64,000 nt of DNA, from NCBI RefSeq assembly GCF_016429255.1, contig NZ_JAELUG010000003.1:1-64000 (forward strand), read 5' to 3'. Origin of the DNA: Rhizobium sp. ASV8. GTDB taxonomy: Bacteria; Pseudomonadota; Alphaproteobacteria; Rhizobiales; Rhizobiaceae. This document shows, in pieces, positions 15,310 to 24,602 of this stretch. Within the stretch, counting starts at the first letter, position 1. The number at the start of each line of letters is the position of its first letter. A program made the translations under genes and the position numbers. The notes beneath the pieces were generated by a model. It saw only the letters and a list, made by a program, of their open reading frames with translations. It was not told the origin of the DNA and did no database searches.

Positions 15310-17796
15310 ATGACAATTCCAACATCTACCTATCGCCTGCAGTTTCGTGGCGACATGTCGTTCGACCGGGCAGAGAAGCTTCTTCCTCAGTTGGCAGACC
15401 TTGGCATCAGCCATGTCTACGCGTCGCCGATCTTCACCGCAACGTCGGGATCGACGCATGGCTACGACGTCGTCGATCCCAACGAAATCGATCCGTCGAT
15501 CGGCGGCCGCAGGGGCTTTGACCGATTTGTTCTTGCCTTGAGGCGAGCGGGCCTCGGGCTGATCCTCGACATCGTCCCGAACCATATGGCTGCCTCGGTC
15601 GAAAACCCCTGGTGGAGGGATGTGTTGCGCCATGGCCGCGAAAGCGCCTATGCCGGCTATTTCGACATCGATTGGCGCCGCCGCCTGACATTGCCGGAGC
15701 TTCGAAAACCCTTGGACGAGGCTTTGGCCGCTGGGGATTTCAGTCTCGTCGACGCCATGTCCGGAGGTGTGGTTGAATTGGCTTATCTTGACCTCCGGCT
15801 TCCGCTTTCGGATGAGAGCATGCGTCAGCTGCGGGCGAAGATGGAGCAGTATGCGCAGGATTTGCGCACCTTTTCGCACGATGCCGTCAAAATGAACTGG
15901 CTGCTTGCAAAACAGCATTGGCAGTTGATCCATTGGAAGGACGCGGCTCGGAATCTCAGTTATCGCCGTTTTTTCGAGGTTGCCGGACTGGTCGGGCTGA
16001 AAGTGGAGGATGCGCAGGTTTTCGCAGACACCCACCGCACAGTGATCGAGATGGTTCACTCAGGCCAGGTGCAAGGCCTGCGCATCGACCATATTGACGG
16101 GTTGGCTGACCCGAAGGCCTATCTCGAAGACCTTCGCAAGGCTGCCGGCCCGGATGTCTACATTGTCGTGGAGAAGATCCTCGCACGGGGCGAGACGTTG
16201 CCAGCGGATTGGCAGGTTTCCGGCACAACCGGATATGAATTCATCAATGCATTGGCCGATCTCTTCGTGTCAGAGGTGGGATTGGAAGGCATCGATCTGG
16301 CATATCGCGAGGTCGGCGGCGACCACGCTGATTTTGCTGCGGGCATGCGCAAAGCGAAGCTGTTGATGGTCGAGCGCAACTTCAGCGGAGAGGTTTTGCG
16401 GCTGACGAGACTTGTCGAAGAGATTTTCCCAGACTTCGACGCAGCCGACATTTCGGCCACAATCCGAGAATTGCTCGTCGCGTTCCCTGTCTATCGCCTC
16501 TATGGCGACAAGGAGACCTTGTCTGCCCGGGACGAGACAGTCTTGGCCGCCACGGTCAAAGCGGCGCAAGCTACGGTCCCAAGGACCTCTGCCTTGGGGG
16601 CGATCGCCAGCCTGTTGCAGGGAAGCGTCGCGGACGCGAAACCGCGAGAATTCCAGACGAGATTTCAGCAGCTCAGCGGCCCTATCATGGCAAAAGCCGC
16701 CGAAGACACGCTGTTTTACCGGTACAATCGCTTCATAGCCTTGAACGAGGTCGGCGGCGAGCCTGCCGCATTCCCGGCAGGTGTCGCCGCCTTCCATCAA
16801 TCGATGACGGATCGGCTTCTGCGGCAGCCCCATGGCCTGTCCGCGACCACGACACACGACACGAAACGTGGAGAAGATGCACGTGCCCGACTTTACAGCC
16901 TGACGCAAAGGCCTGCGGACTGGATCGAAGGGTTCGAACGCTGGCGTGTTCTCAATGCCGCCTTTCGCTCCACGCTTGCCCGAGGGCCGGCACCGGAGGT
17001 GAATGTGGAATGGATGCTTTATCAGACATTGGCCGGCATCTGGCCGGATGGCGCGGAGACCACCATCAACAGAGATGAGCTGAAGCAGCGGTTCAGGACC
17101 TATGCCTTAAAGGCGATCCGCGAGGCGAAACTTGGAACCGACTGGGCGGATGCGGATGCCGCCTACGAACGCGCCGTACTCGATTACGCCGATGCCTTGG
17201 TGTCACCTGGCAACGAAGCGTTCGCCAGTGATTTCGAGAGGACCCTTCGTCCCTTCGTTCTCCTTGGCTACCGCAACAGCCTGTCGCAGCTGCTGATCAA
17301 GCTCACAGCGCCCGGTATCCCGGATATTTATCAGGGAGCTGAAAGGCTCGATTTCAGCATGGTTGATCCCGACAACCGTCGGTCTTTCGCCCATGCGTGG
17401 GGCGATGTGTTGCCTGAGGACACCTCAGGCGAAAGGAAGATCGCATCGCTGAAGCGGAAGATCACATCCGCGGTACTGCGTCATCGCCGCGATCATCCGC
17501 ATCTATTTCTCGAGGGCGACTATATGCCGCTCGAGGTGGCGGGAGCCCGCGCTGACAAGCTTGTTGCTTTCGCTCGGGTCTTCAAAAGAGAGATCGCGGT
17601 GACTGTCGCCCCGCGGCTCGTCGATGCCGAAAGTCTCGGATTGGACTACTGGCAGGGCACGACGCTCATCCTGCCGGCCAAGCCTCCCCGGCACATGCGT
17701 GATCTTCTGACGGGTAGGCGGCACCTGACCGGCGATGTTCCCGTCGCGCAACTGTTTGCGGATCGTCCCGTGGTTTTTCTCGTCAGTCTCGAGTGA
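15310..17796 (+). CDS. treY: Malto-oligosyltrehalose synthase
   Basis: 828 residues, family GH13. It isomerises the reducing-end alpha-1,4 link of maltodextrins to alpha,alpha-1,1, giving maltooligosyl-trehalose. It starts TIPTSTYRLQFR, typical of TreY. Catalytic motifs: LILDIVPNHMA, GLRIDHIDGLADP (nucleophile Asp) and IVVEKILARGE (acid/base Glu). ATTTHDTKRGEDARAR and the TAPGIPDIYQGAE segment near the C-terminus are further family hallmarks. It is followed 86 nt later by glgX. With treZ it makes trehalose from glycogen-type glucans in the cytoplasm, a classic osmotic and desiccation protectant. Confidence 0.96.
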   Translation: MTIPTSTYRLQFRGDMSFDRAEKLLPQLADLGISHVYASPIFTATSGSTHGYDVVDPNEIDPSIGGRRGFDRFVLALRRAGLGLILDIVPNHMAASVENPWWRDVLRHGRESAYAGYFDIDWRRRLTLPELRKPLDEALAAGDFSLVDAMSGGVVELAYLDLRLPLSDESMRQLRAKMEQYAQDLRTFSHDAVKMNWLLAKQHWQLIHWKDAARNLSYRRFFEVAGLVGLKVEDAQVFADTHRTVIEMVHSGQVQGLRIDHIDGLADPKAYLEDLRKAAGPDVYIVVEKILARGETLPADWQVSGTTGYEFINALADLFVSEVGLEGIDLAYREVGGDHADFAAGMRKAKLLMVERNFSGEVLRLTRLVEEIFPDFDAADISATIRELLVAFPVYRLYGDKETLSARDETVLAATVKAAQATVPRTSALGAIASLLQGSVADAKPREFQTRFQQLSGPIMAKAAEDTLFYRYNRFIALNEVGGEPAAFPAGVAAFHQSMTDRLLRQPHGLSATTTHDTKRGEDARARLYSLTQRPADWIEGFERWRVLNAAFRSTLARGPAPEVNVEWMLYQTLAGIWPDGAETTINRDELKQRFRTYALKAIREAKLGTDWADADAAYERAVLDYADALVSPGNEAFASDFERTLRPFVLLGYRNSLSQLLIKLTAPGIPDIYQGAERLDFSMVDPDNRRSFAHAWGDVLPEDTSGERKIASLKRKITSAVLRHRRDHPHLFLEGDYMPLEVAGARADKLVAFARVFKREIAVTVAPRLVDAESLGLDYWQGTTLILPAKPPRHMRDLLTGRRHLTGDVPVAQLFADRPVVFLVSLE

Positions 17797-17830
17797 CGCG
17801 CCGCCAGACGCACCGAGTTGGCAGGCCGGC

Positions 17831-17855
17831 GGAACAATCATGTCGTTGCAGTGTT
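17831..17855 (+). promoter_or_regulatory. EcfG-like promoter before glgX, one mismatch
   Basis: GGAAC (17831-17835), 16 nt, TGTT (17852-17855), 27 nt upstream of the glgX start. It could give glgX its own stress promoter in addition to read-through from treY. Confidence 0.4.
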
Positions 17856-17882
17856 TCTGCTGCGCATCATCACGAGGGCCCC

Positions 17883-19958
17883 ATGACAGACGAGACAAAG
17901 CGATACCGCGTCGAAACGGGAGACTTCACCCGGCTCGGCGCCAATTATGATGGACATGGCGTCAACTTTGCCATCTTCAGCGGCTATGCCGAAAGAGTGG
18001 AACTCTGCCTCTTCGACGAGACGGGCAGCCGTGAAATCGAGCGGATCGTCCTTCCTGACTATACCAACGAGATCTGGCATGGTTACATTCCCGGTTTGCA
18101 ACCAGGCACATTGTATGGCTATCGGGTTCATGGGCCATTCGACCCTGAACAGGGGCATCGTTTCAATTCGAACAAGCTGCTTGTAGACCCCTATGCCCGC
18201 GAACTGGTGGGCAATATAGAATGGTCCCAGGCGCAGTTCGCCTATGGTCTGCATGACGACCGCAAGGATCTTTCCTTCGATGAGACCGACAGCGCCGCGC
18301 ACATGCCAAAGGCCCGTGTCATCGATCTCGTCAAACGGGGAAACACGCCCAGTCGCAAGCCGCTCGTTCCTTGGTCTCAGGTGATCTTCTATGAGACCCA
18401 CGTCAAGGGAATGACGATGCTCAATCCGGCAATTCCTGAGCAATTGCGTGGCACCTTCGAGGGACTGGGGCATAAGGCGATCGTCGATTACGTGAAGAGC
18501 CTCGGAATCACCGCGATCGAACTGCTTCCCATCCACTATTTTCCCGATGACAGTCACCTGTTGGACAAGGGGCTGCGAAATTATTGGGGATACAACAGCC
18601 TCGGCTTCTTCGCGCCGGCGTCGCGCTACTACGGTCCAAACGGGCTCGCAGGTTTTCGCGACATGGTTCGCGCCTTCCACGATGCTGGCATCGAGGTGAT
18701 CCTCGACGTCGTCTACAATCATACGGCTGAAGGAAATGAGCTCGGTCCGACGCTCTCGTTCAAGGGCATCGATAATTTTTCCTATTATCGGACCTTGCCG
18801 GACCAGCCCCGCTACTACATCAACGACACTGGCACCGGAAATACCATCAACACCTCGCATCCGCGTGTGCTGCAAATGGTGACGGACTCTCTGCGCTATT
18901 GGGCCGAGGAAATGGAAGTCGACGGCTTTCGTTTCGATCTCGGCACGATTCTCGGCCGCGAACCGAACGGATTTGATCAGCGTAGCGGCTTTTTCGATGC
19001 GGTCGGTCAGGATCCGCTGCTCTCTCGGATCAAACTGATCGGGGAACCATGGGACATCGGCCCGGGCGGCTATCAAGTCGGCGGCTTTCCACCGGGTTGG
19101 GCGGAATGGAATGACAAATATCGCGACACGGTGCGGGACTACTGGAAAGGCGATGCCGGCACGAAAAGAGATTTCGCCGCCCGTTTCCTCGGTTCGGGGG
19201 ACGTCTATGATCTGCGCGGACGCCGACCATGGGCAAGTGTCAACTTCATCGCGGCACATGATGGATTTACACTCAACGATCTCGTCTCCTACAGCGAAAA
19301 GCACAACGACGCCAATGGCGAGGGCAATAATGACGGGCACAGTGACAATCGCAGCTTCAACTACGGCGTCGAGGGACCGACCGAGGACGAAGGCATCAAC
19401 GCGACGCGCGAGCGACAGAAGCGCAACTTTCTCGCAACGTTGTTTCTATCGCACGGAACGCCAATGCTGCTTGCAGGCGATGAGGTCGGCCGCAGCCAGA
19501 TGGGCAACAATAATGGCTACTGCCAGGACAGTGAGATTAGCTGGCTTCATTGGCCGCAGGCTCATGAGAGCGATGATGTCCTCTTTGCGTTCACCAAGCG
19601 CCTGATTGCGTTGCGGCAGGAGCACTCGATCCTCAGACGGGAGAATTGGCGAGACGGACTGATCGTCTCCTGGTTCAACCCTGGAGGCGGCGAACAAACA
19701 GACGAACATTGGGACGATGAGAGCACGACAGCGATCGGTTTACGCCTGTCGCGGAAACAGTCGGCCGAGGAGGGGTGGGACGATGTGCTCTTCCTGTTCA
19801 ACCCCTGCGATGCCGGTGTCGAATTCAAGCTGCCCGATCACACAAGCTGGAGTTTGGAGCTCACAACGTCGGACCTTTCCCATGCGGAAGCAAAAGCGGT
19901 GGACTTGCCTGGCATCGAGATGGTGGGTCGCAGCCTCATGCTGCTGCGATCAACATAA
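17883..19958 (+). CDS. glgX: Glycogen debranching enzyme GlgX
   Basis: 691 residues, GH13 isoamylase type. It cuts alpha-1,6 branch links of phosphorylase-limited glycogen and so supplies linear maltodextrins to TreY. An N-terminal CBM48-like domain (LGANYDGHGVNFAIFS) precedes the barrel. Catalytic motifs: VILDVVYNHTAEG, DGFRFDLGTILG (nucleophile), LIGEPWDIGPGGYQVG (acid/base Glu) and FIAAHDGFTLNDLVSY. ATG 17883 is chosen because GAGGG precedes it and it begins the conserved domain; the frame is open back to 17793. It belongs functionally to the treZ-treY pair. Confidence 0.95.
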   Translation: MTDETKRYRVETGDFTRLGANYDGHGVNFAIFSGYAERVELCLFDETGSREIERIVLPDYTNEIWHGYIPGLQPGTLYGYRVHGPFDPEQGHRFNSNKLLVDPYARELVGNIEWSQAQFAYGLHDDRKDLSFDETDSAAHMPKARVIDLVKRGNTPSRKPLVPWSQVIFYETHVKGMTMLNPAIPEQLRGTFEGLGHKAIVDYVKSLGITAIELLPIHYFPDDSHLLDKGLRNYWGYNSLGFFAPASRYYGPNGLAGFRDMVRAFHDAGIEVILDVVYNHTAEGNELGPTLSFKGIDNFSYYRTLPDQPRYYINDTGTGNTINTSHPRVLQMVTDSLRYWAEEMEVDGFRFDLGTILGREPNGFDQRSGFFDAVGQDPLLSRIKLIGEPWDIGPGGYQVGGFPPGWAEWNDKYRDTVRDYWKGDAGTKRDFAARFLGSGDVYDLRGRRPWASVNFIAAHDGFTLNDLVSYSEKHNDANGEGNNDGHSDNRSFNYGVEGPTEDEGINATRERQKRNFLATLFLSHGTPMLLAGDEVGRSQMGNNNGYCQDSEISWLHWPQAHESDDVLFAFTKRLIALRQEHSILRRENWRDGLIVSWFNPGGGEQTDEHWDDESTTAIGLRLSRKQSAEEGWDDVLFLFNPCDAGVEFKLPDHTSWSLELTTSDLSHAEAKAVDLPGIEMVGRSLMLLRST

Positions 19959-20074
19959 GCCCTATTCAGAAGTGAGTCCTCGTTGCTTTTCGATCGGTTT
20001 TAAAACGGGAATGCCTATCGGCCTGCTCTTGCCGCCATGCCTATTCAACCCAAGCCCAAATATGGGAGATCGCA

Positions 20075-20449
20075 ATGTTCAAACCACTGATCCTGTTCGG
20101 CTGTGCCCTCCTTCCGACGGCAGCCTTTGCCCAGTCGGCCGATCTTGAAGCGACCTGTAAAACGGTTGCCAGAAACTTCTTCCTCTCTGACAAATTGGCT
20201 ATCGGGACCACTCAATCCTTTCCGGAACTCAAGCCGCCGGGCGTCCGCATGGCCTATTCGACACGTCAGGGGACCGCGCCTGCCGACATGACCGACACTT
20301 TCGAATGCGAGTTCGAAAAAGCGGACAAACCGCATAATCTCACCAAGTTCTGTGTATCGAGCACCTGCTATACGCCCAATGATGGTGATGCTGATCGTAA
20401 ACGGCGGTTTGAGGAACTACGCATTCTCCTGCAGCGAGCCGAACAGTAG
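20075..20449 (+). CDS. Small secreted protein of unknown function
   Basis: 124 residues. A signal peptide (MFKPLILFGCALLPTAAFAQ, cleavage after AFA) is followed by a mature part of about 105 residues with four cysteines (ATCKTV, FECEFE, KFCVSS, TCYTP), suggesting two periplasmic disulfides. GGGAGA precedes the ATG. I recognise no domain. It stands alone between glgX and an FAD oxidoreductase. Confidence 0.7.
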   Translation: MFKPLILFGCALLPTAAFAQSADLEATCKTVARNFFLSDKLAIGTTQSFPELKPPGVRMAYSTRQGTAPADMTDTFECEFEKADKPHNLTKFCVSSTCYTPNDGDADRKRRFEELRILLQRAEQ

Positions 20450-20632
20450 TCGCTGCGGCAAATCCTATGGCTTCCATTGGAATGTTTGTATGCCGGTCTC
20501 GGCGATGTGCGGGCTTTTCTAAAATCGAGGGCGGTCACCGGCATCACTACCGATCCTGATGGCGACCCCGAGGACCCGGCGAGTTTGACGCCATGGTTCA
20601 CGACGAAGCCGGTATTGTGCTCCAAACGACGG

Positions 20633-21871
20633 ATGATCTCCTTGGACAAGCATGCGCCCTTGACACAACATCATGCTCTGCGCCGTGACCAGCCACTATG
20701 GGCCGCTATGCCCGGCGGCTCGCTGAGAACATCCGGTACCATCGCCGACAAGGCCTATGATGTGATTATCGTCGGCGCCGGCATCAGCGGCGCCCTGATG
20801 GCGCATAGCCTGGCGGGTCAGGAGATGAAAGTCCTGATCGTAGACCGTCGGCGGCCGGTGAGCGGCAGCAGTCTCGCGAGCACGGCGATGATCCAGCACG
20901 AGCTCGACGTGCCGTTGCACGTTCTTCGGCGTTCGATTGGCGCCGAAAATGCCCGTCGCGTGTGGCAACGGTCAGCGGCAGCTGTCGAGCGGATCGGACA
21001 GATCATAGGCGATCTCGACCTCAGATGCGCGTTCCGCAAAAAGAGGACCCTGTTTCTCTCGGGCGAGGACTTCGGCGCACGGGCGTTGACGACCGAGGCT
21101 GCGGCAAGGAACCAGGTTGGCATCGAGGCAACGCTCCTTGACGGAGCAACGCTTCGGGGTCGCTTCGGGATTGATCGCACCGCGGCGATCGACAGCTCAA
21201 TTTCCGCCTCGGCAAACCCTGCTCAACTCACAGCCGGCATTTTGCGCAGTGTGAGGACACGCGGTGTCGAAATAGTTTCCGATGTCGAAATCACCGATGT
21301 GCGGGCCTTCGACGACGACGTCGTGCTTTCGACCTCGCAGGGAGCACTATTGTCGGCACGCCACGTGGTATTCTGCACCGGCTATGAATTTCTGGAAGCA
21401 CTCGCCAACAAAAGCCAAAAGGTCATTTCCACCTGGGCACTTGCCAGCCGCCCCAGACTTCAGCGGCCGCAGTGGTTGGATCGCTACCTGGTCTGGGAAG
21501 GGTCGGATCCGTATCTCTACTTCCGGTCGACGCATGACGGCAGGATCATCCTTGGCGGCGAGGACGAGGATGCCGAGGGAGCCTATAAGGACGAAGCGAA
21601 GCGTGATCGCAAAATGCGGACACTCGTCGAAAAGCTCGCGGATCTGACGGGGATCGCTATCGGCAAGCCGGAGTTTGAATGGTCCGCCGCCTTTGGCGTC
21701 ACACCGAATGGTCTGCCTATGATCGGACGCGTTCCCCAGATGCAGAATGTGTTCGTCGCGATGGGTTTTGGGGGCAACGGCATTACCTTCAGCCAGATCG
21801 CCGCGGAATTGATCTCCGGCGAGATCCTGGGGCATCGCGACGCCGACTGGGATTTGTTTCCGATCGTCTGA
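20633..21871 (+). CDS. FAD-dependent oxidoreductase (DAO family)
   Basis: About 412 residues. After a roughly 35-residue leader comes the Rossmann FAD-binding motif DVIIVGAGISGALMAHSLAGQ and an acidic strand end VLIVDRR. The second half has the substrate domain and a C-terminal FAD contact, PNGLPMIGRVPQ then GFGGNGITFSQIAAELI, as in glycine/D-amino-acid oxidase relatives. The substrate is unknown. ATG 20633 is preferred because the frame upstream (open to 20477) is not conserved-looking, although no strong ribosome site is visible. No partner genes sit beside it. Confidence 0.82.
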   Translation: MISLDKHAPLTQHHALRRDQPLWAAMPGGSLRTSGTIADKAYDVIIVGAGISGALMAHSLAGQEMKVLIVDRRRPVSGSSLASTAMIQHELDVPLHVLRRSIGAENARRVWQRSAAAVERIGQIIGDLDLRCAFRKKRTLFLSGEDFGARALTTEAAARNQVGIEATLLDGATLRGRFGIDRTAAIDSSISASANPAQLTAGILRSVRTRGVEIVSDVEITDVRAFDDDVVLSTSQGALLSARHVVFCTGYEFLEALANKSQKVISTWALASRPRLQRPQWLDRYLVWEGSDPYLYFRSTHDGRIILGGEDEDAEGAYKDEAKRDRKMRTLVEKLADLTGIAIGKPEFEWSAAFGVTPNGLPMIGRVPQMQNVFVAMGFGGNGITFSQIAAELISGEILGHRDADWDLFPIV

Positions 21872-21984
21872 GGAGGCGATCTCAGGGATTGCTGATCATG
21901 GAGATCAATGGCGCTCAAGCCCTCAGTCGCGGTGAGGCTCGTGCACGGCCACATGTGCATCGTTGTCACAAGGCCCGTGCGTCG

Positions 21985-22009
21985 GGAACCATCTGTATCG
22001 GGAGACGTT
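21985..22009 (+). promoter_or_regulatory. EcfG-type promoter for the DUF2171 gene
   Basis: Exact GGAAC (21985-21989), 16 nt, CGTT (22006-22009), 30 nt upstream of ATG 22040. Confidence 0.8.
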
Positions 22010-22039
22010 CGACAAGGGCCAACAGAAAAGGAGGCAACT

Positions 22040-22273
22040 ATGAATTCCGCACAACAGATTACCGAACATATGGAAGTGATTGCTGCGGACGGGATCCATG
22101 TCGGAACCGTCGACCATATGGATGGCGAGAGCCGCATCAAGCTCACCAAGCGCGATTCCACGGATGGCCGCCACCACCTCATTCCCCTTGACTGGGTCGA
22201 CCATGTTGATGCGCACGTCCATTTGAAGAAGAAGTCGGACGACGTGAAACAGCAATGGTCTGTAGCCAACTGA
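22040..22273 (+). CDS. DUF2171 small protein
   Basis: 77 residues, cytoplasmic, PRC-barrel-like in pattern. It reads EHMEVIAADGIHVGTVDHMDG, then IKLTKRD and HHLIPLDWVDHVD, which is the DUF2171 layout. AAAGGAGG lies just upstream of the ATG. The exact EcfG promoter 30 nt upstream makes it a strong candidate stress-regulon member. The biochemical role is unknown. Confidence 0.85.
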   Translation: MNSAQQITEHMEVIAADGIHVGTVDHMDGESRIKLTKRDSTDGRHHLIPLDWVDHVDAHVHLKKKSDDVKQQWSVAN

Positions 22274-22284
22274 TCCGTAAGCGA

Positions 22285-22306
22285 GGGGCCGCCATCGAGC
22301 GGCCCC
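22285..22306 (+). terminator. Stem-loop after the DUF2171 gene
   Basis: Perfect 8-bp stem GGGGCCGC/GCGGCCCC with a 6-nt loop, 12 nt after the stop. The T-run is poor, so termination may be partial. Confidence 0.55.
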
Positions 22307-22446
22307 ATCTATCTACCGTCGTCAGGATGCCCTGGCAAAGACACGAACGGGCCAATGGCCAATCGCGCCAAAGCTGACGCACCCCCCTGCGCATCGGTTA
22401 TCTGACCGAAGACGCAGGGTCGTCCACGCCCATGCTGACGGGATCC

Positions 22447-22671
22447 TCACGCTTTCCTTTTGACTGAGCGGTCCGGGCCTTTCTTCACTCGATCTGCTTC
22501 CGCCGCATCCGTGCGGCCCGATGGAATGCCGGTCGAGGTGGTGGAAACTGGATCCGACGCCGGAAAACTGTCTTCCAGCCCTTTCTCAAGTTGGCCCTTG
22601 GCGGTCTTTTTGCGCTGTTCTGCCTGTTCCTGTCTCATGGATTCAACTGCGGGTGATTTGTGATTGGACAT
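22447..22671 (-). CDS. Small charged rhizobial protein
   Basis: 74 residues, very hydrophilic and probably disordered. It contains LEKGLEDSFPASDPVS followed by a Thr/Gly/Arg segment, a pattern I recall from many short rhizobial hypothetical proteins. GGAGGA precedes the ATG. Only a weak EcfG-like site is seen upstream (GGAAC-N16-AATT, 22698-22722). Function unknown. Confidence 0.7.
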   Translation of the reverse strand: MSNHKSPAVESMRQEQAEQRKKTAKGQLEKGLEDSFPASDPVSTTSTGIPSGRTDAAEADRVKKGPDRSVKRKA

Positions 22672-22888
22672 TGCCGATTTCCTCCGGTGCCCAGATTAAT
22701 TCCTCCGGTGGCCGGAAGTTCCCCTGGCGAGTGGCGCGAATTGAGGCGCAGTGGTGCCGTCTGAACGCTGCGTTGCTTCACGTGGCGGTTGAAGGTTTAG
22801 GCTTTTCGAAAAGGGGAGCCGCTTCTGGTCAGGCGTATGCTCGGATCGCGTTCCCACGCGCCGAAACCCGAAACCGCTGCAGGCCGAC

Positions 22889-22913
22889 GGAACATTCTAT
22901 CCCTCGACGGGTT
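22889..22913 (+). promoter_or_regulatory. EcfG-like promoter, one mismatch
   Basis: GGAAC (22889-22893), 16 nt, GGTT (22910-22913), 44 nt upstream of ATG 22958. Confidence 0.45.
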
Positions 22914-22957
22914 TCTTCTCCGTAGACGAAACCAGCTATAAAATTCGGAGCAACCAC

Positions 22958-23275
22958 ATGAAAATATTGGCTTCTAGCCTTGCCGCCGCATGCCTTGCCG
23001 CCTCTTCTGTATTCGCGCAGAGCCAGACGCCGACCACGACGCAGACAACCCCAGCGCTGTCCACCTCCAGTGATACCAACCCGGGTGCGCCAGTCGCCGG
23101 CAAGAACAGCTTCACCGAGGCACAGGCGAAGTCGCGCATGGAGGACGCAGGCTACAACGACGTCTCCGGGTTGAAGCTAGACGACCAGGGTGTTTGGCGC
23201 GCAATGGCGACCAAGGATGGGAAACAGGCGAAGGTCTCATTGGACTTCCAGGGCAATGTGGTGATGGCGAAGTAA
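22958..23275 (+). CDS. Small periplasmic protein, PepSY-like
   Basis: 105 residues. A signal peptide (MKILASSLAAACLAASSVFAQS) is followed by a Thr/Pro/Ser linker, then a roughly 55-residue fold reading FTEAQAKSRMEDAGYNDVSGL, LDDQGVWRAMATKDGK and VSLDFQGNVV, which resembles a PepSY-type domain. It is probably a periplasmic stress protein. It is followed 46 nt later by the YflT-like gene and may share its transcript. Confidence 0.75.
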   Translation: MKILASSLAAACLAASSVFAQSQTPTTTQTTPALSTSSDTNPGAPVAGKNSFTEAQAKSRMEDAGYNDVSGLKLDDQGVWRAMATKDGKQAKVSLDFQGNVVMAK

Positions 23276-23321
23276 GCCCCCTTGACCGCACGACCAAGAC
23301 AGCAACGAAGAGGAAATACCT

Positions 23322-23933
23322 ATGAAAAATGTCAGCGCACTTTACGATAACTATGATGACGCAAAAGCAGCCGTAAAAACCCTGGAGGATGCAGGCGTTC
23401 CTTCGGATCATATCAGCATCGTTTCGCGCAAGGACGGCAAGCAGGAGGTTGAGGGTCAAGGCAACAATGCCGCCGAAGGCGCGGGTACCGGTGCCGGCAT
23501 CGGTGCTGTGGCAGGTGGGGCGGGCGGCCTGCTCGCGGGACTTGGCATGCTCGCTATCCCGGGTATCGGTCCGGTGGTCGCAGCGGGATGGCTGGCTGCG
23601 GCCGCGGCGGGTGCTGTCGCTGGCGCGGTCGTCGGCGGGGCGGCCGGCGGGATCGTCGGTGCGCTGATCAAGGCTGGCATTCCTGAAAAGGACGCGGAGG
23701 TCTATGCGGAGGCCCTGCGCCGCGGCGGCTCTGTCGTGATAGCCAAGGTCGAGGACGACAAGGCGGTCACATCGCAGACAATCCTGAACAATGTGCGCCC
23801 GGTTATCCTCGAAGACCGGCGGGAGAAGTACGCCGCCGAGGGGTGGTCGCGCTTCGACGAAACGGCCGACCCGTACACGTCCGACCAGATCGCCGCCGAA
23901 CAGCGGCGCTATCGTATCGACCCGCGGGTCTGA
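23322..23933 (+). CDS. General stress protein (YflT/GSP17M-like) with glycine-rich membrane core
   Basis: 203 residues. The N-terminal part (SALYDNYDDAKAAVKTLED, then SDHISIVSRKDG) matches the heat-induced stress protein YflT/GSP17M domain. The middle (about 55-120) is a long Gly/Ala hydrophobic stretch with zipper spacing, probably two membrane helices. The C-terminal part returns to a soluble fold (KAGIPEKDAEVYAEALRRGG, VIAKVEDDK). GAAGAGGAAA precedes the ATG. A strong terminator follows directly. Confidence 0.8.
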   Translation: MKNVSALYDNYDDAKAAVKTLEDAGVPSDHISIVSRKDGKQEVEGQGNNAAEGAGTGAGIGAVAGGAGGLLAGLGMLAIPGIGPVVAAGWLAAAAAGAVAGAVVGGAAGGIVGALIKAGIPEKDAEVYAEALRRGGSVVIAKVEDDKAVTSQTILNNVRPVILEDRREKYAAEGWSRFDETADPYTSDQIAAEQRRYRIDPRV

Positions 23934-23946
23934 GTTAACTTTGGCG

Positions 23947-23974
23947 GGGCGGCTCTTAGTGCCGCCCTTTTTTT
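23947..23974 (+). terminator. Rho-independent terminator
   Basis: Perfect 7-bp stem GGGCGGC/GCCGCCC, 7-nt loop, then seven Ts, 14 nt after the stress-protein stop. The clearest intrinsic terminator in the window. Confidence 0.9.
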
Positions 23975-23979
23975 GGGGC

Positions 23980-24600
23980 CCATGTCCTGCACCAGGAAAT
24001 CCTATTGTTGCTGTTAAAAGCATCGGGTGTACCAAATTGATTGGTGACATGACGAGATCCGCTTAGGGGGGCCTCCCTGAGCTCGCTCCTTCGGGCGCGT
24101 GGATCCCATCCCCGGCCTATTCTTCAACGCCACCATTCATCGAACCTCGTGGTGCGGCCTTCGGTTAGATTTATCATCCAGCGCGCCCAAGCCGTAATGT
24201 TTTCGCAATCGCCGCGAGTTCAATTGCGTCGTTTGGACCACTTTTGACCGCCACCTCGCTCGATGCCGCACGTATAGTCTTGCGCTAAAGCGATGGCATT
24301 CGTCGATCTTGAGTAAATGGGGGCCGATGCTTCGTCGTGAATTCGCGCTTCTGTCACGACAGATTTGGGCTGCGCTACTTTCTGGCTGCGGGGCTCAATC
24401 CGTGTTGGCGACCGAGGACTGATGGTCAATCAGACCTGTTCTTGCCGAAGCCATCCGTTCTTGCCTCCACGCGAATGGCCCTTACCTATCGAGGGGCTAG
24501 CGCGCGAGGAATGGGTCTGGTCGGTCGCTGGCGGCAGCCTCAGATGATGGGGTAGGGCAGGATAGTCGCGGCGGCCAACGCATGGTCGGCGCCAAAACAC
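23980..24600. other. Long intergenic region without recognisable genes
   Basis: About 620 nt between the terminator and the mechanosensitive channel. Open frames on either strand are short, lack ribosome sites and have no recognisable sequence. No EcfG motif or repeat was found. Confidence 0.5.
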
Positions 24601-24602
24601 AA

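Noticed and set aside
17838..19340. 500-codon open frame on the minus strand
   Set aside because: Antisense to glgX; no recognisable sequence.
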